Below, piece by piece: positions 23,917-38,900 of a DNA stretch of 64,000 nt. Source of the DNA: Silene conica. Taxonomy: Eukaryota; Streptophyta; Magnoliopsida; Caryophyllales; Caryophyllaceae. Position numbers and translations under genes: made by a program. The first letter of the stretch is position 1, and each line of letters starts with the position of its first letter. The notes below the pieces were generated by a model. It was given only the letters and a program-made list of their open reading frames with translations, was not told the origin of the DNA and did not search any database. Where the stretch lies: assembly GCA_029255685.2 (NCBI GenBank), contig CM055317.2, forward strand, positions 19,414,501 to 19,478,500. Direction: 5' to 3'.

Positions 23917-26900
23917 ATGGATCGCTTGCTTAAAGCTGCCAGGACCTCTGGCTCCCTCAATTTATCCAATCGCTCTTTGAGGTTCTTCTTCTTTCTTTAC
24001 ATTTTTATCTCTTTTTAATTATGCTACTGTTTTGCTTCTTTTAATTTATCATATTGATTTGATTAATCATATTTTATTTAATTTATTGATTGCACGATTT
24101 GGTTCACAATTTGCTGATGCTAGGAACTTGATTAGTTACTGGAGAAAATCTCATTTATCTACTGTATTAAATACCATTTGGATGTTTTCTTAGATTGTTG
24201 CATATTTTTGGAAAAAAAGGTTTTACTCTGTTGTGGTTTCGGGTTATGTGCGGCACGACGTAGAGATGGATAAGTGGGAAATGAGGGTTTTGGTATTTGA
24301 TGAATTACAGTTGGCATTTATGCTGCCGGAGTAGGGTCGCTGTGGAGGAGTATTGGGTATGGCTTCTACCCATGTAAATGTAATATGTGAGTGTCCCACA
24401 TTGATCGAGGAGGTCTGAGGAACTGTTCATCCAAATCTCCAATTGCCAATCGGATTTTGGATGAAAATATTGTCTGCAAAGTGAACTATGTCTCCTCATT
24501 TCATTGTTGTTTGTTAGTGTGTGTTATGGACTGACAAAGTCGAAAGTTGCTTCTCTGATTCCTCAAAGGCTATGTAGCTCGATTCAGGTGACAATAGTCT
24601 AGAACTTTATTACCATGATCCGACCTAACAGTTTGCAGCCATTTTTGGGCGTAGAGATACATTGCATACCTTCTAATTGTTGATAAGTGGGAAATGCGAG
24701 TTTTTGGTATTTGATGAATTAAATTTGGTCATTTATGCTGCCGAAGTAGGGTCATGGTGGGGGAGTATTCACTTTGGCTTCTAACCAATGTAAATGTAAT
24801 AGGTGAGTGTCCCACATTGATCGAGGAGGACAGAGTTTGTCAATTTATAATCCGAGTAACTGAATCTTGCATTGCTAATTGGTTTTTGGGCGAAAACTTG
24901 TCTCGTCTTGGGAAGTGAACTCTCTCTTCTTTTCTTGGCTCATGCCTTTTATTGGATTTCACAATCACAAAACGCATTATGTGCGGTTATAATTCATTGT
25001 TGTTTGTTAGAGTGTGTTCTGGATTGATAAAGCCGAAAGTTGCTATTAGAATAGCCATGTGAATGTCTTTTTGGTAAGTGAGGGTTCATATTTGTTGAGT
25101 TATGGGTATTTGGGGTCAAATGTTGACTTCTTCTATTGTGCAAGCCTTTTTACGAGGAGTGTTTTTAAAATGATACTTGAATGAATGGTCTTTTATGCAG
25201 CCTTGGATATATGTTAACTTGTAAATTTCACGAACATTGTTATCACTCATTTTGTGAGTGTCTTTTGTTGACAATCAAAATGCATAGCCTTCAAGGAATC
25301 AGATGGATGTACATATCAATTTGTTTACAAAGGTTGATTCTATCTTTGTGTCTATGGTACTTAAGGGTGATAGTCCGGAGAACCTTGCCTGATTCAGGCG
25401 ATAATAGTCTACAAATTTATTACCAAGATCCAAGCTAACAGGTTGCAGCAGTTTTTATTACTATTGTAGTTGGGGGATGAGCAGTGTGCATGTACCTTCG
25501 CCAAGGGTAGCAGTATTCATGGTAATATGAGCCCATTCTGAGAAATCGTGATGGCAGAAGTACCATTTTTCCAAGGGATACTGTGGAAGTTGGGTTCTTA
25601 AAAGTGATTGAATTCACCCTTCAAATTGTATTCTGGATTCTAGCCAGCAGTTCGATTTTTTTTAAAATTAATGTAGTTTACGATTCAAAGGTGAAAGGAT
25701 ATAAGATGTGTGTTAAGGGGGGAGGGCGTGATTTAATAACTGGCTTGTTTACATGTAGCATTAGCAAAGGCAACAATGAGCAGTTCCTATGAATTCCTTT
25801 TCAATGGTGGAAGATATGGTCTGTGCATATTGTCCGCCGGTTGTGTTCAGGCAATGTAGTGTTTTTTATATAGCAGTAAAGATACAACAACAACAACATC
25901 AGAGCCTTAGTCCCAAAATGATTTGGCGTCGGCTGACATGAATCATCCTTTGGAACCGTCATGAGTGAACTCTCATCTCAACAAGAGAAAAAAGAAAGAA
26001 AAGAAAAAAAAACGAAAGTGGAGTGAAACAAAAAATGAAAGGCAAAGGGATTTTATAAATTTTAAATCGAACTTATCACATGTATAAAAACCCAAAACAA
26101 TAAATCAAGAATAAAGTTTAAATTAATTTTGAGAAAAATGAAGTAAAATTTAATATAAGAATTTTGGGGGAAAAAGTGTAACAAAACCAAAAAGAAATTT
26201 TTTTTTTTTAGAAAACTTAATAAAAACATCAAAGGCTAGAAGTCCACATGTATCATATCCCGCCATAGTGCTCTCTCCATCACCATTCCCTCCTGAAGCC
26301 CGAGAAATCTCATATCGTGCTCAATCACTCTTCGCCAAGTTTGTTTAGATCTCCCTCTACCCCTAGCAACTTTTTCTGCACCCCAGGTCTCCAACCTCCT
26401 AAGTCTTAACCGGTGCGTCCATAGGTCTCCTTCTCACATGGCCAAACCATCTTAGTCGGTTTTCCATCATCTTGTCCTCGATTGGGGCCACTTTACCTTC
26501 TCTCTAATCACTTCATTCCTTAACCGGTCTTTCCTTGTATGGCCGCACATCCACCTCAACATACGCATCTCTGCCACATTCATCTTATGAATGTGACATT
26601 GATTCACGGCCCAACACTCCGAGCCGTAAAGTAAGGCAGGCCTAATCGCCGTACGATAAAATTTCCCCTTTAATCTTTGGGGCATACCCTTATCGCACAA
26701 AAACCCCGTAGCACTTTTCCATTTCATCCATCCCGCTTTAATTCTGTGGGCCACATCTCCGTCTAACTCTCCATCTTTTTGGATAATAGATCCGAGATAT
26801 CTAAAGGAATCTGACCCCTCAACAACATTTCCATCGAAAATAATGCTCCCTACCGCCGTCGATCTCGGCCCTGCAAATTCACACCTCACATACTCGGTCT

Positions 26901-29900
26901 TACTCCTACTTAGCCTAAACCCACGAGTCTCCAACGTATGCCTCCATAATTCCAACTTTATCTCAGCCCCCTCTTTCGTCTCATCAATCAACACAATATC
27001 ATCCGCAAACATCATACACCAAGGGATCTCGCCCTGATTATCCCTTGTCAACTCATCCATAACTATAGCAAAGAGAAAGGGACTAAGCGCGGAACCTTGA
27101 TGCACACCAATGGTAATGGGGAATTCTTCCGTTCTCCCAACATTGGTTCTAACACTTGTACTAGCCCCCTCATACATGTCCTTTATGAGGTCGATATATT
27201 TTCTTGACACACCCTTTCTCGCCAAAGCCCACCAAAGTATTTCTCTCGGGACCCTATCATATGCCTTCTCCAAATCAATAAAAACCATATGCAGGTCTTT
27301 CTTCCTCTCCTGATGGTGTTCCATCAACTGTCTCATGATAAAAATTGCATCCATAGTCGATCTCCCAGGCATAAAACCAAATTGGTTTTCCGAGATATCT
27401 ACACATTTCCTAAGCCTCTGCTCGATTATGCTCTCCCATAATTTCATCGTATGACTCATAAGTTTAATTCCCCGATAATTGGAACACTCTTGAACATCAC
27501 CTTTATTCTTATACAAAGGGACTAGAGTGCTTCGTCTCTAAGCTGAAGGCATCTTGTTACCCCTCCAAATCTTGTTGAAGAGCAATGTTAACCACTCAAT
27601 GCCCTTCTCCCCCAAACACCTCCAAACTTCTATGGGTATACCATCCGGCCCCTCTGCCTTCTTTGACCTCATCTTCCTTAATGCCTTCTGAACTTCACTC
27701 TTTTGTATTCTACGCACAAATTCCCGATTAACCATGCTTGGCGTTACTTGTACATCTCCAAAACCTTGCTCCCGAGGTCCATTGAATAGAGTATCAAAAT
27801 AAGAACTCCACCTAGCCTTTATTTCGTTATCCTGAACGAGTACCTTGTCGCTCATATCTTTCACACATCTAACTCTCCCAATATCCTTCGTCTTTCGGTC
27901 TCTTATGCGAGCCAGTTTATAGATATCCTTCTCACCTTCTCTCGGGTCCAACCTCGCATACACCTCTTGGTTAACTTTGGCCCTCGCATCACGCACCGCC
28001 TCAGTAAAGATATTCTTGTTAAAGGCGAAAGCATATAATCAATGAGGGTATAATCATTATAAATAATACCCCCAATTGTGTATTAGGATAACTACGTGTC
28101 ACATAGTTATACATATCATGGAAGGAAAAATTGTTAGTTCACCACGAATCATTTTGGGAATCACAGTTTTGTTATTTATATTGTAAGTTCAATGCATCTC
28201 TTGCACTTGATCTTCTACATTTTTTGGTAGATACCCTATGTGATTTTTTCTATTTTAACAGGGAAGTACCTATTGAGGTCTATAAAAATTTTGATGGTGC
28301 CCCAGAAGGTGAAAACTGGTGGGAGGTATGCTATTGTACTATTATTTTCCCCTCTGTCCCATTTTTTGTTGTCTTCTCCTTTTGCTTGTTACCAATTTTA
28401 TCAAAGACCAATGTGCTTTTTCCGCCTTTTGTAGACTGTTGACCTACAAAAGTTGATTCTGGCCCATAACAATATTGAAGTATTGAAAGAAGACCTGAAA
28501 AACTTACCATTGCTAACTGTGTTAAATGTTAGCCACAACAAGCTTACCCAGCTTCCTGCCGCAATCGGGGAGTATGGCTCTCTTCCTTCCGCTGTTTACA
28601 TTTTTACGAACTTTTCTTTGCTCGTAAATGGTAACGGACTAATTTATGTTGTTTTACCTGTTTACTCGTTTGCTTTGCTCGACAGGTTACCCTCTCTAAA
28701 ATCACTTGATGCGTCGTTTAATTTACTTACTAACATTCCTGCAGAGATTGGTTCAGCTACTTCTCTTGTCAAGTAGGCACTTCTCACTCCGTTTGCTTTT
28801 AATTACTAAAATGTGGAATCTTTATTATACTTCCTCCATCCCAATTTTATTGTCTCCTCTCCCCTTAAAATTTGGGTTATACTCTTTCATGGACATGATT
28901 GACCATTTTACCGTTGTCATTTGTACACCCTCATTTTTTCATTTTGTTCTCTAATCAACAAATCCTTTCAATCCAACTCCCACCTGCCAACCACCATGCA
29001 CCGCCGTCCCCCCATGCCGCCCTGAACCACCCATACCAGATTACCATCCAGCGAAATGGGATATGCAAACCAGTGAAATCATAGTCGAATCGCATACTGA
29101 GCTCTTGACTTCAGACATAATGTACAACATATACCAGAGAACGCTAGTGCTATAGCAAACACGGTAATCACCTGAGAAAAGACCATAGAAGCAGCGAAGT
29201 TAAAGGGAAATAATCAGGAGGTATTCAATAATTTCTAGTGCTATAGCAAACCCGGTGGTACATGAAATTATTAAGGGAGGCAGTCAATAAGAGGACCCAA
29301 GTAATTAGATTAAATATTTTCCGTGATTTGATTAGTTTAAATTAATTTCTTCAAACCCTAATTTCATTGACAATAACTTCTTCAAACCCTAATTTCATTA
29401 GTCTACATTAATTTAATCACCCTAATTTGATATAACATAGTTAATAAAGTTAACAAATTAGAATTTTAATTGATCGACATAAGAACTAGCGTCCATAATT
29501 GAATAATTTGACGGGTTTGGTTAATTTTGTGAGGAAAAGAATTAGAGAGAATTTGTTTATTTTGTTTTTTTGGGGAAGGGTAAGGTTTGGAAAAGTAATG
29601 GCAAAAAGTCTAAAGGAATAATGTTTGTCCATAAAAGAGCAACTACGTAAGATTTGCTTGTGCGACGGATGAGTCCAGTGTTTTCTTTGCAAAATGTGAC
29701 CATGTTTTGGTAAAAAGTAACCACTTTTTGATAAATAGTGATCACTCTGCAAAAATAGGTCAATTTTTAACCAAAAAAAGTGGTCACCATTTAATCAAAA
29801 GTCGTAACTATTTATCAAAAAGTTGCCACTTTTTAGTTGGTTACACGCGTCGTAGAGTAGAATTTGTGAAAAATTATCACGTAATAATTGTCCCCCTTCT

Positions 29901-32900
29901 AATTTTAGTAAGCGTTTACACTACACATCCCTCCATCCACTACCATTTTATTAGTTTTTCTTAAATCCACCCAAAATAGTAAGTAGGACAATATAATTGG
30001 GGTGTTGATTTTCACAATACACATTTTACTTATCGCAGTTGACAATTATACCCCCTCATTTCTCCCTCTATTCTCCCTTCCTAACTTCTATCTAACATAT
30101 TCTCCCTAATTTCAAATCTCCATTCTTCCCCTAATTTCATATTCGTAATAAATTCATAAACACATCGAACATTTTAAAAAAAATCAAACGAATTGTAATC
30201 TATAGTAATTACTACGAAAAGTGGTTTGTTACAATGCTACATTATTGAATTAAAACAAGGGAAATCATCTAATACAGTAGACTTTCCTTTGCTTAATAGT
30301 CCGCCACTTTTATACGAGTCCATTACCAACACCATCGGAAGCGCATTAACAATAATTAATTATACGCTAGCTGCTTACGCTCACCGGTTGCCGCTGCCGT
30401 CGATGTCTGACTACACCCATGCCCCATTATCCCACACCAATTAACAATAATTAAATTGAACCTGAACCCTAATTAAAAAAGATACAAAACTTTAATAAAG
30501 AGTCAATTCGATTATTAGTAATGAATCTGTGATTTAAATACTTGTTTCATATTCGAAAAATCATTGATAATTGAATAATTTTAAGGAAGTTAAGGATGTC
30601 ACTCATGTAACAATAGAGAGAATGGAGAGGAATTAAGTTTTATGTTTTTTAGTCAAGGGTAGAATAATGGAATGTTAGGTGTAAAATGTACTGACATGAG
30701 TAAAATGACTAAAATGTGTACAATGACTAAAACGTGTACTGCGAAAATAAATTACGTATAATTGGATGGAGGGATTAATACACAAATATCAAGCTCTTAT
30801 TTCTAATACACACATTTCCATGAATCTCTTTATTTGGTTTTTGTTTAAAATACATCGGGCCCCCTTACTCGGCAATTTGCGAGTCCTTGAGGCACGGTGG
30901 AAGTAGTAGTAGTTGTTTATATGTTAATGTTTCTGATGCAATAATGTCACTCATATTAATAACCCCACTAGGGCTAGTTTCTTAGTTACATCTGTTTTGT
31001 CATTTTTGTACAGGATGGATTGCTCAAACAACCAACTTAAGGAACTGCCAAATTCTCTTGGACAATGTTTAGATTTAGCAGAATTGAAGGTAATGTTGGT
31101 CTTGATATAACCTGATTGTCAGGAGTGTTTATACTTTTTTGCTGCCTCGTCACTTTATAATTGTTGGGATTATTAATTTTAGTATTTGGTAACATGTAGA
31201 AATTCTTAGAGGCAATCTATAAGATAGCTCATTGTTTTTTAAATTTATGGCAATAGAAGTGGCTATTTCAAAACCAACTCTGTGTAACTTTTCGGAAATA
31301 TGATTCAATCTATTCTAATCAGCCTCTCATCATTCGAATGTTTTCAATAATTGAGGGCCTAAGTACCATCATTATTATCATTTATGATCTATGGAGTCTG
31401 TCTTTACCGCCAGCAACAAGTTTCTTTTGTTAAGATGACACAAGCACAGGGTTTAGATATTCTAAATCACAACAATAAGAACTTTCTTTGGATAATCACA
31501 ATGCATTTCATTTGTCTTTTGATTGATACAATGGATAAACAAAATTGAGACTGTATAAGAACTTGATGGATAAACAATATTGAAACTCACTAGTAAGTGG
31601 AATCCCGGAAAATAAAATAGTATTTCATATAAGAATTAACCAGCTTGTCTAGTGAATTTTCTTCCTAAAGTTGTTGATTCTTATAGAACTTTGGCTCGCG
31701 CCAGCTAACTATTAGTTCTCATCATATTGAATATCGCTTTCAGCCTTAAATCTGAGAATATGTCGTGGTCGATTAATGCACTTGCACAGTTAACACGGCA
31801 AATACCGCTTTAAAATGTGGTCGCCATAACCTGCAAAACATTTGTTACTCAGTCATCTGTGTGCGTATGTTCTTTATCTTATCAGTGTTCCAATTACCAT
31901 TATTCAAAGTATTTGGCCTTTTTGTAACTTGTTAGAGACAATAAAAACTCCATGTCGAAGGCTCTTAGATTTTTTAGATGTTCATCGCCTATAGGTGCTA
32001 ACATCATCTAGCAACAAAGAAGTGAATGAAGACATCTTGCTCCTTTTTCCCTGTTTCCTTTGCTAACTGTACTTACGATGGGTCTTTCATAAACTTGCTA
32101 TTTCCAGGTGTCAAATAATCTCATTGGAAGCCTGCCTGATGATCTGGCGTACTGTAAAAAACTATTGAAAGTAGATATTGAGGTACTGTAAAGCACATGA
32201 AATTTCTTGATTTAGATATCATTCTCTTCTTTAAATCTGAGCTCAATTCTGCGCCATAATATTTCGATAGGGAAACAAGCTAACAACACTCTTAGATCCA
32301 GTGGTTGGCTCATGGAGCATGCTTTCAGAACTTAATGCCTGTAAATGTTTTATTCATCTGGTTAACTCTTCTGCTAAATATTATTTACTCTCTTAATTCT
32401 ATATATATGTACTTATGTATGTTAACATGATGTGCTTCCTGTAGCTAAAAATCTCTTGACTGGTTTACCAGAGACCATTGGGACGCTAGTGCGCCTTATT
32501 CGGCTTGACCTGCATCAGAACAGTGAGGCCTATTTTTTTTTTTCCCTTTTGGGGATTTTTTTCTTGTGCATACGAATTAGTTGTGTCCTTTCGTTGGTTT
32601 GGGTACCCTTAGCTTATCTCAAAGTAGTTTTTGCCTCTCCCTTATTCCATTTGAATCCTCTTTTGGTATATAGTTTCTGATTTCTTGTGCTGTGAGTAAT
32701 GCAGGAATCAAATCCATCCCATCATCTATAAAAGGGTGCTCATCCCTTGTAGAATTCTTCATTGGGTAAAGTTCTCCTACATTCTCTTGTTCCGAGTTGC
32801 TTGTAAATGTTTCAAGACTTTCAACTGTTTAGGATTCGATTTGTTGCTAGAACCTTCTTTTTAATTAACAGTTGATATTCTACATCAGGAGCAATTTGTT

Positions 32901-35900
32901 GTCCTCACTACCATCAGAGCTGGGAGAGCTTTCCCAATTAAGTGTGTTGGATCTACGCTCAAACCAGGTGAGGTCAATGGTCCTGTAGTTAGAAGAATGC
33001 CTAGCCTGCGATTTCCCTATTAAGTCAAATTCATTTTGTTACTTCTTCAAAAGTTGTCTTTTAGATTTACTGTCAAATGACTTGACCTTCATATATGGGG
33101 CCTAGTAACGAACTCTGAACTTTCAGAAGACTTCCTATTCATATGGGGGAAGAAATAATGTTGTTGCGTATGGAACGAGAACATTGTCTTTGTTGTTATC
33201 TTTATAGTTGCAGGATCTAGACAATTTTGAAAATGTGATGTCCGTTTCCTATGTCGATACTAGATTAAGGGGACATTTGGTTCAACAAAAGGCAAGGGAA
33301 TGGAAACAAGAAAGGGAATGAAGGGGAAAGGAATAGGATTACCCCAAATTTAGCTCCTTGGTTACACAAGAAAAGGAATGCCTTGTTATTTTACAACCAC
33401 CTATTTTTACTCAAATCACCACCAACCACCACAGACCACTTCTACCACAACCACTGTCAATCCCCATCACGAGGCGACGCCGGTGCCGACCACCTACTGA
33501 CGGCGCCTCTTTCCCGCCCCTCCATACCTGCTGTCCCTCTAACAACCACTAGAAACACCAACTTTAAACCCTTTAAAACTCTCCCCAATACCTGGTGGTT
33601 GTTGGTGGTGTTTCACATAAGGATGGGAGTAGCGGTGGGCATTTGGTGGGAGCACCGACAAAGGGGGGTTGTGTCGCTGGGGTGTGGCGGTCCCTGGCGA
33701 CCTGATTGCCAGAGGCTGATCGACATATAATGACTGCGGTCATGGCTCGGGTGGGTGGTAGTGAGTGCGTGAAGGTGATTTTGGTGAATGGGGGAAAGGG
33801 AATTGGATACCCAGGGTGGTTGTGATGGTGGTAAGGATGTAGAGGGATTTGGGGGTAAGGAAGGGGTAAAGGGGATCATTTCTTTTGGTCAAACAAACAC
33901 TAACAAAGGGTATCAATTACCCCTAAATAGCTCATGTAGGCTACGGTTTTCTGGTTATATATTTGTAAGTGTAAACTTGATTTTTTAAAGTTGCTTCTTA
34001 AAAGTACATCTAGAATATACAGACACATTACCGTGCAGCGACCTACGATTTCATGGCCCTACTATTGATGTTCAATTTAGTGAGCAGAATTATCTTAGAT
34101 TGAAATACATTCTTCATAAATTCGCTTTGACGGAATATACATTGATTGATTATTTTTTTAATCTTTGGGATATAATGGACTTAATTAAACTGGCTCTTAC
34201 AACCCTTCATACTTCTTTTTACAAAGTAGGTGGTTAGGACAATGAATGATCTCCCACCTTGAAGATCAATTCAAAAGCTTGCTACTGTTTATATGCGACA
34301 TTATATAGGTGGTTAGAAATTAGAATGCATTACTAAATCATGGATTTACGGACTTCAAGGCAATGCCCTTTGTCGTATTGAGAGTTGAGACTTCCAAAGA
34401 CTCTAGTATCCAGTAATTTGTGCCTAATGCTATCACATATATTGTTTTTGTTTGCAGTTGACAGAATACCCAGCAGAGGCTTGCAAGTTGCGCTTATCAG
34501 TACTCGATTTATCAAACAATTCATTGTCGGGCCTGCCTGCGGAAATAGGTGCGTTTTTGTTAAGCATGTTACTTTGACTACATTGATGTGTTTTTGAATT
34601 AATTTTTATGATTGAAGCTGTGAAACTATAAAATGGTAATTTGATAACTAGTGAAGTCTCGGCCATTGGTTCAGCTAGAGAAGGGATCAAGAAGGAGTGA
34701 CAGAGGAAAAGAAACCCTCTAAACTCCCTTTACTGTTTGTTTCATATAAATGTTTATAGAAGGATATTCTCTTATCCACTAGGACTGCCAAATCTGAGAC
34801 AACCATAAACCTTCTCAAATCTCCCCCTTCTTTGCTACCTCTCTCTTTTCTTGCCCCTGATGTCATCCCCAGCAGCATAAAATTTTAGATCCAAATCTTG
34901 GTTGTGTGAAGTCCATTGAGTCTAATTTACCCCCTCAAATGTTTGAAGTCTCACTTTCTCTCTCGTTGTCACTTTATTTATGTATGAATAAATGAGTATT
35001 GGACGTGGGAGCTGGTTGATTCAGACCAATTGAAAATGGGAGTGGTCATTTGAGGAGATGAGATTTATGGTGGTTTTGGCCATAGTAGCATGATCACAGT
35101 TATGCTGATGGATCGGGGATATGTGGTCAATCTGAGCATTATTTCATAGACGTTTAATAAATGCTTTAGCTATTCTATTGTTTTTTCTTCGGAAATTTGA
35201 GTTTTTTTGTAACCTTTGGCGTTCTCTCTCTTTTGAAATTGTAAGTTAAAATTTTGTGTGGTTTAAGTCGCGAAGATTTACTCTAGTTAAAATTTGTATT
35301 TTTTTTGTTTACCTTACTCATCAGCTTTCTGTCTGCAAGGGATTTATAAATGTGTCTAACTTAACAGTTATAAGGCATTAGGTGTTCGAGTGGCGTTCTT
35401 GACACCCTCTTTTAATATACATTATCACAGTACTAGTCTTCCAAATTGACATTGGCTCTTCTTTAATTCATTGTGTTTGCTTTGTGTTGATCATTATAAT
35501 AGTAAATATTCACGATCAAATATTCTTTGGGAGTATAGTTTTGTTGTTGTTCATGTCTGCTTTACTGGAATATGGATTATAAGTTCATGTCTGACATTGG
35601 CTCCTCTTTTAATATACATTATCACAGTACTAGTCTTCCAAATTGACATTGGCTCTTCTTTAATTCATTGTGTTTGCTTTGTGTTGATCATTATAATAGT
35701 AAATATTCACGATCAAATATTCTTTTGGGAGTATAGTTTTGTTGTTGTTCATGTCTGCTTTACTGGAATATGGATTATAAGTTATTATTTAGGGTTTTTC
35801 TACTTGATAGTTGATACCCTCGTGTTTTTTCAAATTTTATATGGTACACCTCATTTTTTTGAAAACCTAAAGAGTGCGTCGATGTTGTTTAAAATTCTAC

Positions 35901-38900
35901 GTGGTACACTGATACCCTTTATTACTCTGTGTTAACTTTCCCGTCATTTGCTCATTTTTCTATCCATTCCTTATACTAACATCTAATTATCACCATATGT
36001 ATCTATCTAATAGAGTAGTAAACATATTTCTTACCCAAGTAACACTCACTTCAGTGGTAACCAACATCACGTCATTTATGCAGGCTTAATGACAAGTTTG
36101 AGAAAGCTTGTGCTTATAGGTAATCCAATGCGCACCATTCGAAGGTTAGATCTGAGTAACTATGCTCTTATATTTGTTCTCTAGCAACTGCTACCTGCTA
36201 AGTAGATTCTAACGGAAGTATACAAATACCTTGTCAGTACTTTGGTGACCGGTCCTACAGCGGCTTTGTTGAAGTATCTTCGAGGTAGACTCCCTTCAGC
36301 CGAAGGTATGTCCCTTCTTGTTATTTCTTCTGTGAACATTTTTCTTTTTTCACTTGAAGTGCTCCTTCAAATTGATGTGTATTGTGATGTAGAGGCACAG
36401 GTGATGACTCCGACTAAAGATAACATGGTCGCAATGGCAAGTCGATTGTCTATCACCACAAAGGTATCTGCAAATTTTTATTTTTAAATGGAATTATCTA
36501 TGGGCCATTAAACTCTTTATTTAGATATGATTACATAGGAGTTTGTGTGTGTTAACTTCAAATGGTTTTAAACGAGTGAAAATATCACCGGTACCCCTAA
36601 ACTTAGTAAAATGTTCTAAAAATACTCAAACTACTAAAAATCAAGTTTTTAAGTTAAATTTTGTAAAATAATATGTTTGCGATTGAGTAAACGATGTTTA
36701 TATTAATTACATGACAAATTATTGACAAAAAATCAATCAAAAATGTATAAATTAAAATTTTTTGCATTTTAAGATATTTTCATTAAGTTTAGGGGTATCA
36801 CTGATATTTTTGAAAAGCGAGGGGTACCATGTGGAATTCAAATAAATACAAGGGTACCATGTAGAAAAACCCAAAAAACATTTTGTGTGGTCCACTATGA
36901 AAAATGTCTAAAATGCATGAATGTGTGTATCAACATGATTTCGAGTAATTAAACATAAATCGTCATGAGAAACCATTGCTAGATGAGAAAATTAAAGGCG
37001 AAACAAGAGAAAATAGAAGGAAAGAAATGGGGAGTAAACGGAAGTAAAAATGAAGAAATAAATAAACTGAATAAGTGAGATGAAAAAAATTACTGAATTC
37101 TTCCTTTTTCCTTTTACGGGCGTCTCAGTCATTTTCTATACATTTTCACTTTGGGCAGGATTTTTAAATGTGAAAAAAGATCTTTGCTATGTTAAGACCA
37201 AGATAAGAGTCAAATTCCCCACTTTACCCCTTATATTTTCATGTCCTTTACTCCCCAGTGTTCTTTCTGCATTTTATTAATTTCTCTCTACTCTTTCATT
37301 TTCTTCAACAACCCCCATTGCTAAGGGAGTACAAGGAAAAAGAATATGTAGACATTTTTTTCCATGTTCTCAAGTAGATACATGCATCTCTCATGGTCGA
37401 GTGTTCAAGTCTCCTCAATCTCATCTTTGATAGATGGAAGTCCTTATTCCTTAATGATTTGTATCTTGCATGCCCACACGATTAACGAACTGTACACACA
37501 TCCGATCTATACTCACTTTGTAAAGGTGATACCGGTGCTAAATCTAAATTGTTTTGGCTCGTCCATGGTTCAAGATCTCGACCGATGGGCTTGACTCTCA
37601 AAAATTATATGTGACATTTGCATTTCTATGCGACATTTGGTAACGTTTAAGGAACACTTTGTTAAGTTTGCATCCTACAAAGTTATTATGCACAAGCACA
37701 ACTTAGTGTTTTCTTGGAATAATGATCCACTTATTTTCATCCTCCATCAAAGTAGCCTTTAGGACTGACTGAGTGTTTCAGTTGCTTCATGGATCTCAGA
37801 CTTAAAAAATGGATACATAAATCAGTTTCTACAAGCAGTTTTTAATACGTAAACTAATAGTACTGCACACACAGTTTTAATAAGATTGGAACTTTGGAGC
37901 TCAACATTGCTACATATCTTTTTTTAAGAAAAGAATGATTGTAATTAAGAACTAAACGTTTCGGATGTTAAGTTGCGATGTTCATGTAGTTGGTAACCTT
38001 GACTCTTTTGTTGGTTATTCGTTCAGTTCATTTGCATTGACAACCTTAGCTTATGAAGGGGTAAATTAAATCATCTGACCCTGAAAATAATCATTGAAAT
38101 ATGCGGACCCAGCAGAACAATGCTGACTTGTGAGTTGTGATTATCTAAAAGTAATTGTTTTGAAAAATCAAACATGACAAATTTAACGTTGTATTTCTAC
38201 TTGCATATAATGGCCAATGTTAACAGAGGTTGATCACTGAAGTCGGTGTCAATAAATTTGGGTATTTTGGGATGGAGCCTGGAGCCTGGAGGTTGTACAA
38301 AATATAACCTGATATTCAGTTCACTAAAACCTAATAGTTTACTTACACTTATCGATTCACTTTAATCTTTCCTTTCGCAGGGCTTAAGTTGTTACCTTGA
38401 AGGAAATATCAATCTCTTTTTTCTAATGCTCTGTAGTTTTGTGCTTTATGATATTTGCTCATCCCTAGCATGACAGCTTCAAGTACGACTTCTTTTTGTC
38501 ACCGTCAGTTTTCATATGTTCTTGTCAAGAAAAACAAAATCCTCCTTTTGTCGATATCAATCTTCAAGATTTCAATCTCATGCATTTGCTAGGGTTATTA
38601 GGAAACCTGCTGCTACGAGCACAGTATTGGCTGCTCTTTGTGCCATCTCTTAAATGCTCTTCGGTAATGTGCTTTCAGCCCTATCCAAAGATAATCGTCA
38701 TTCTGGTATAGGCTAGACTCATTCTTTATCCATTTTGGAGCTCATACTTACAATCAATGCTTAAAAACTCTACAAATTGGCTGCATTTTTATGCCATCTG
38801 TGGTCGAAGGTACATCCATTAATAGGATTGAGGCTGTCAAATTATTTTCAGGAGGGTTTCTAAGCTTATCTAATAGTGTTGGAAATTTTGGTAAACATAC

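Noticed and set aside
37370..37470. Possible SINE with a GTTCAAGTC B-box-like word
   Set aside because: No acceptable A box at the right distance and no A-rich tail.
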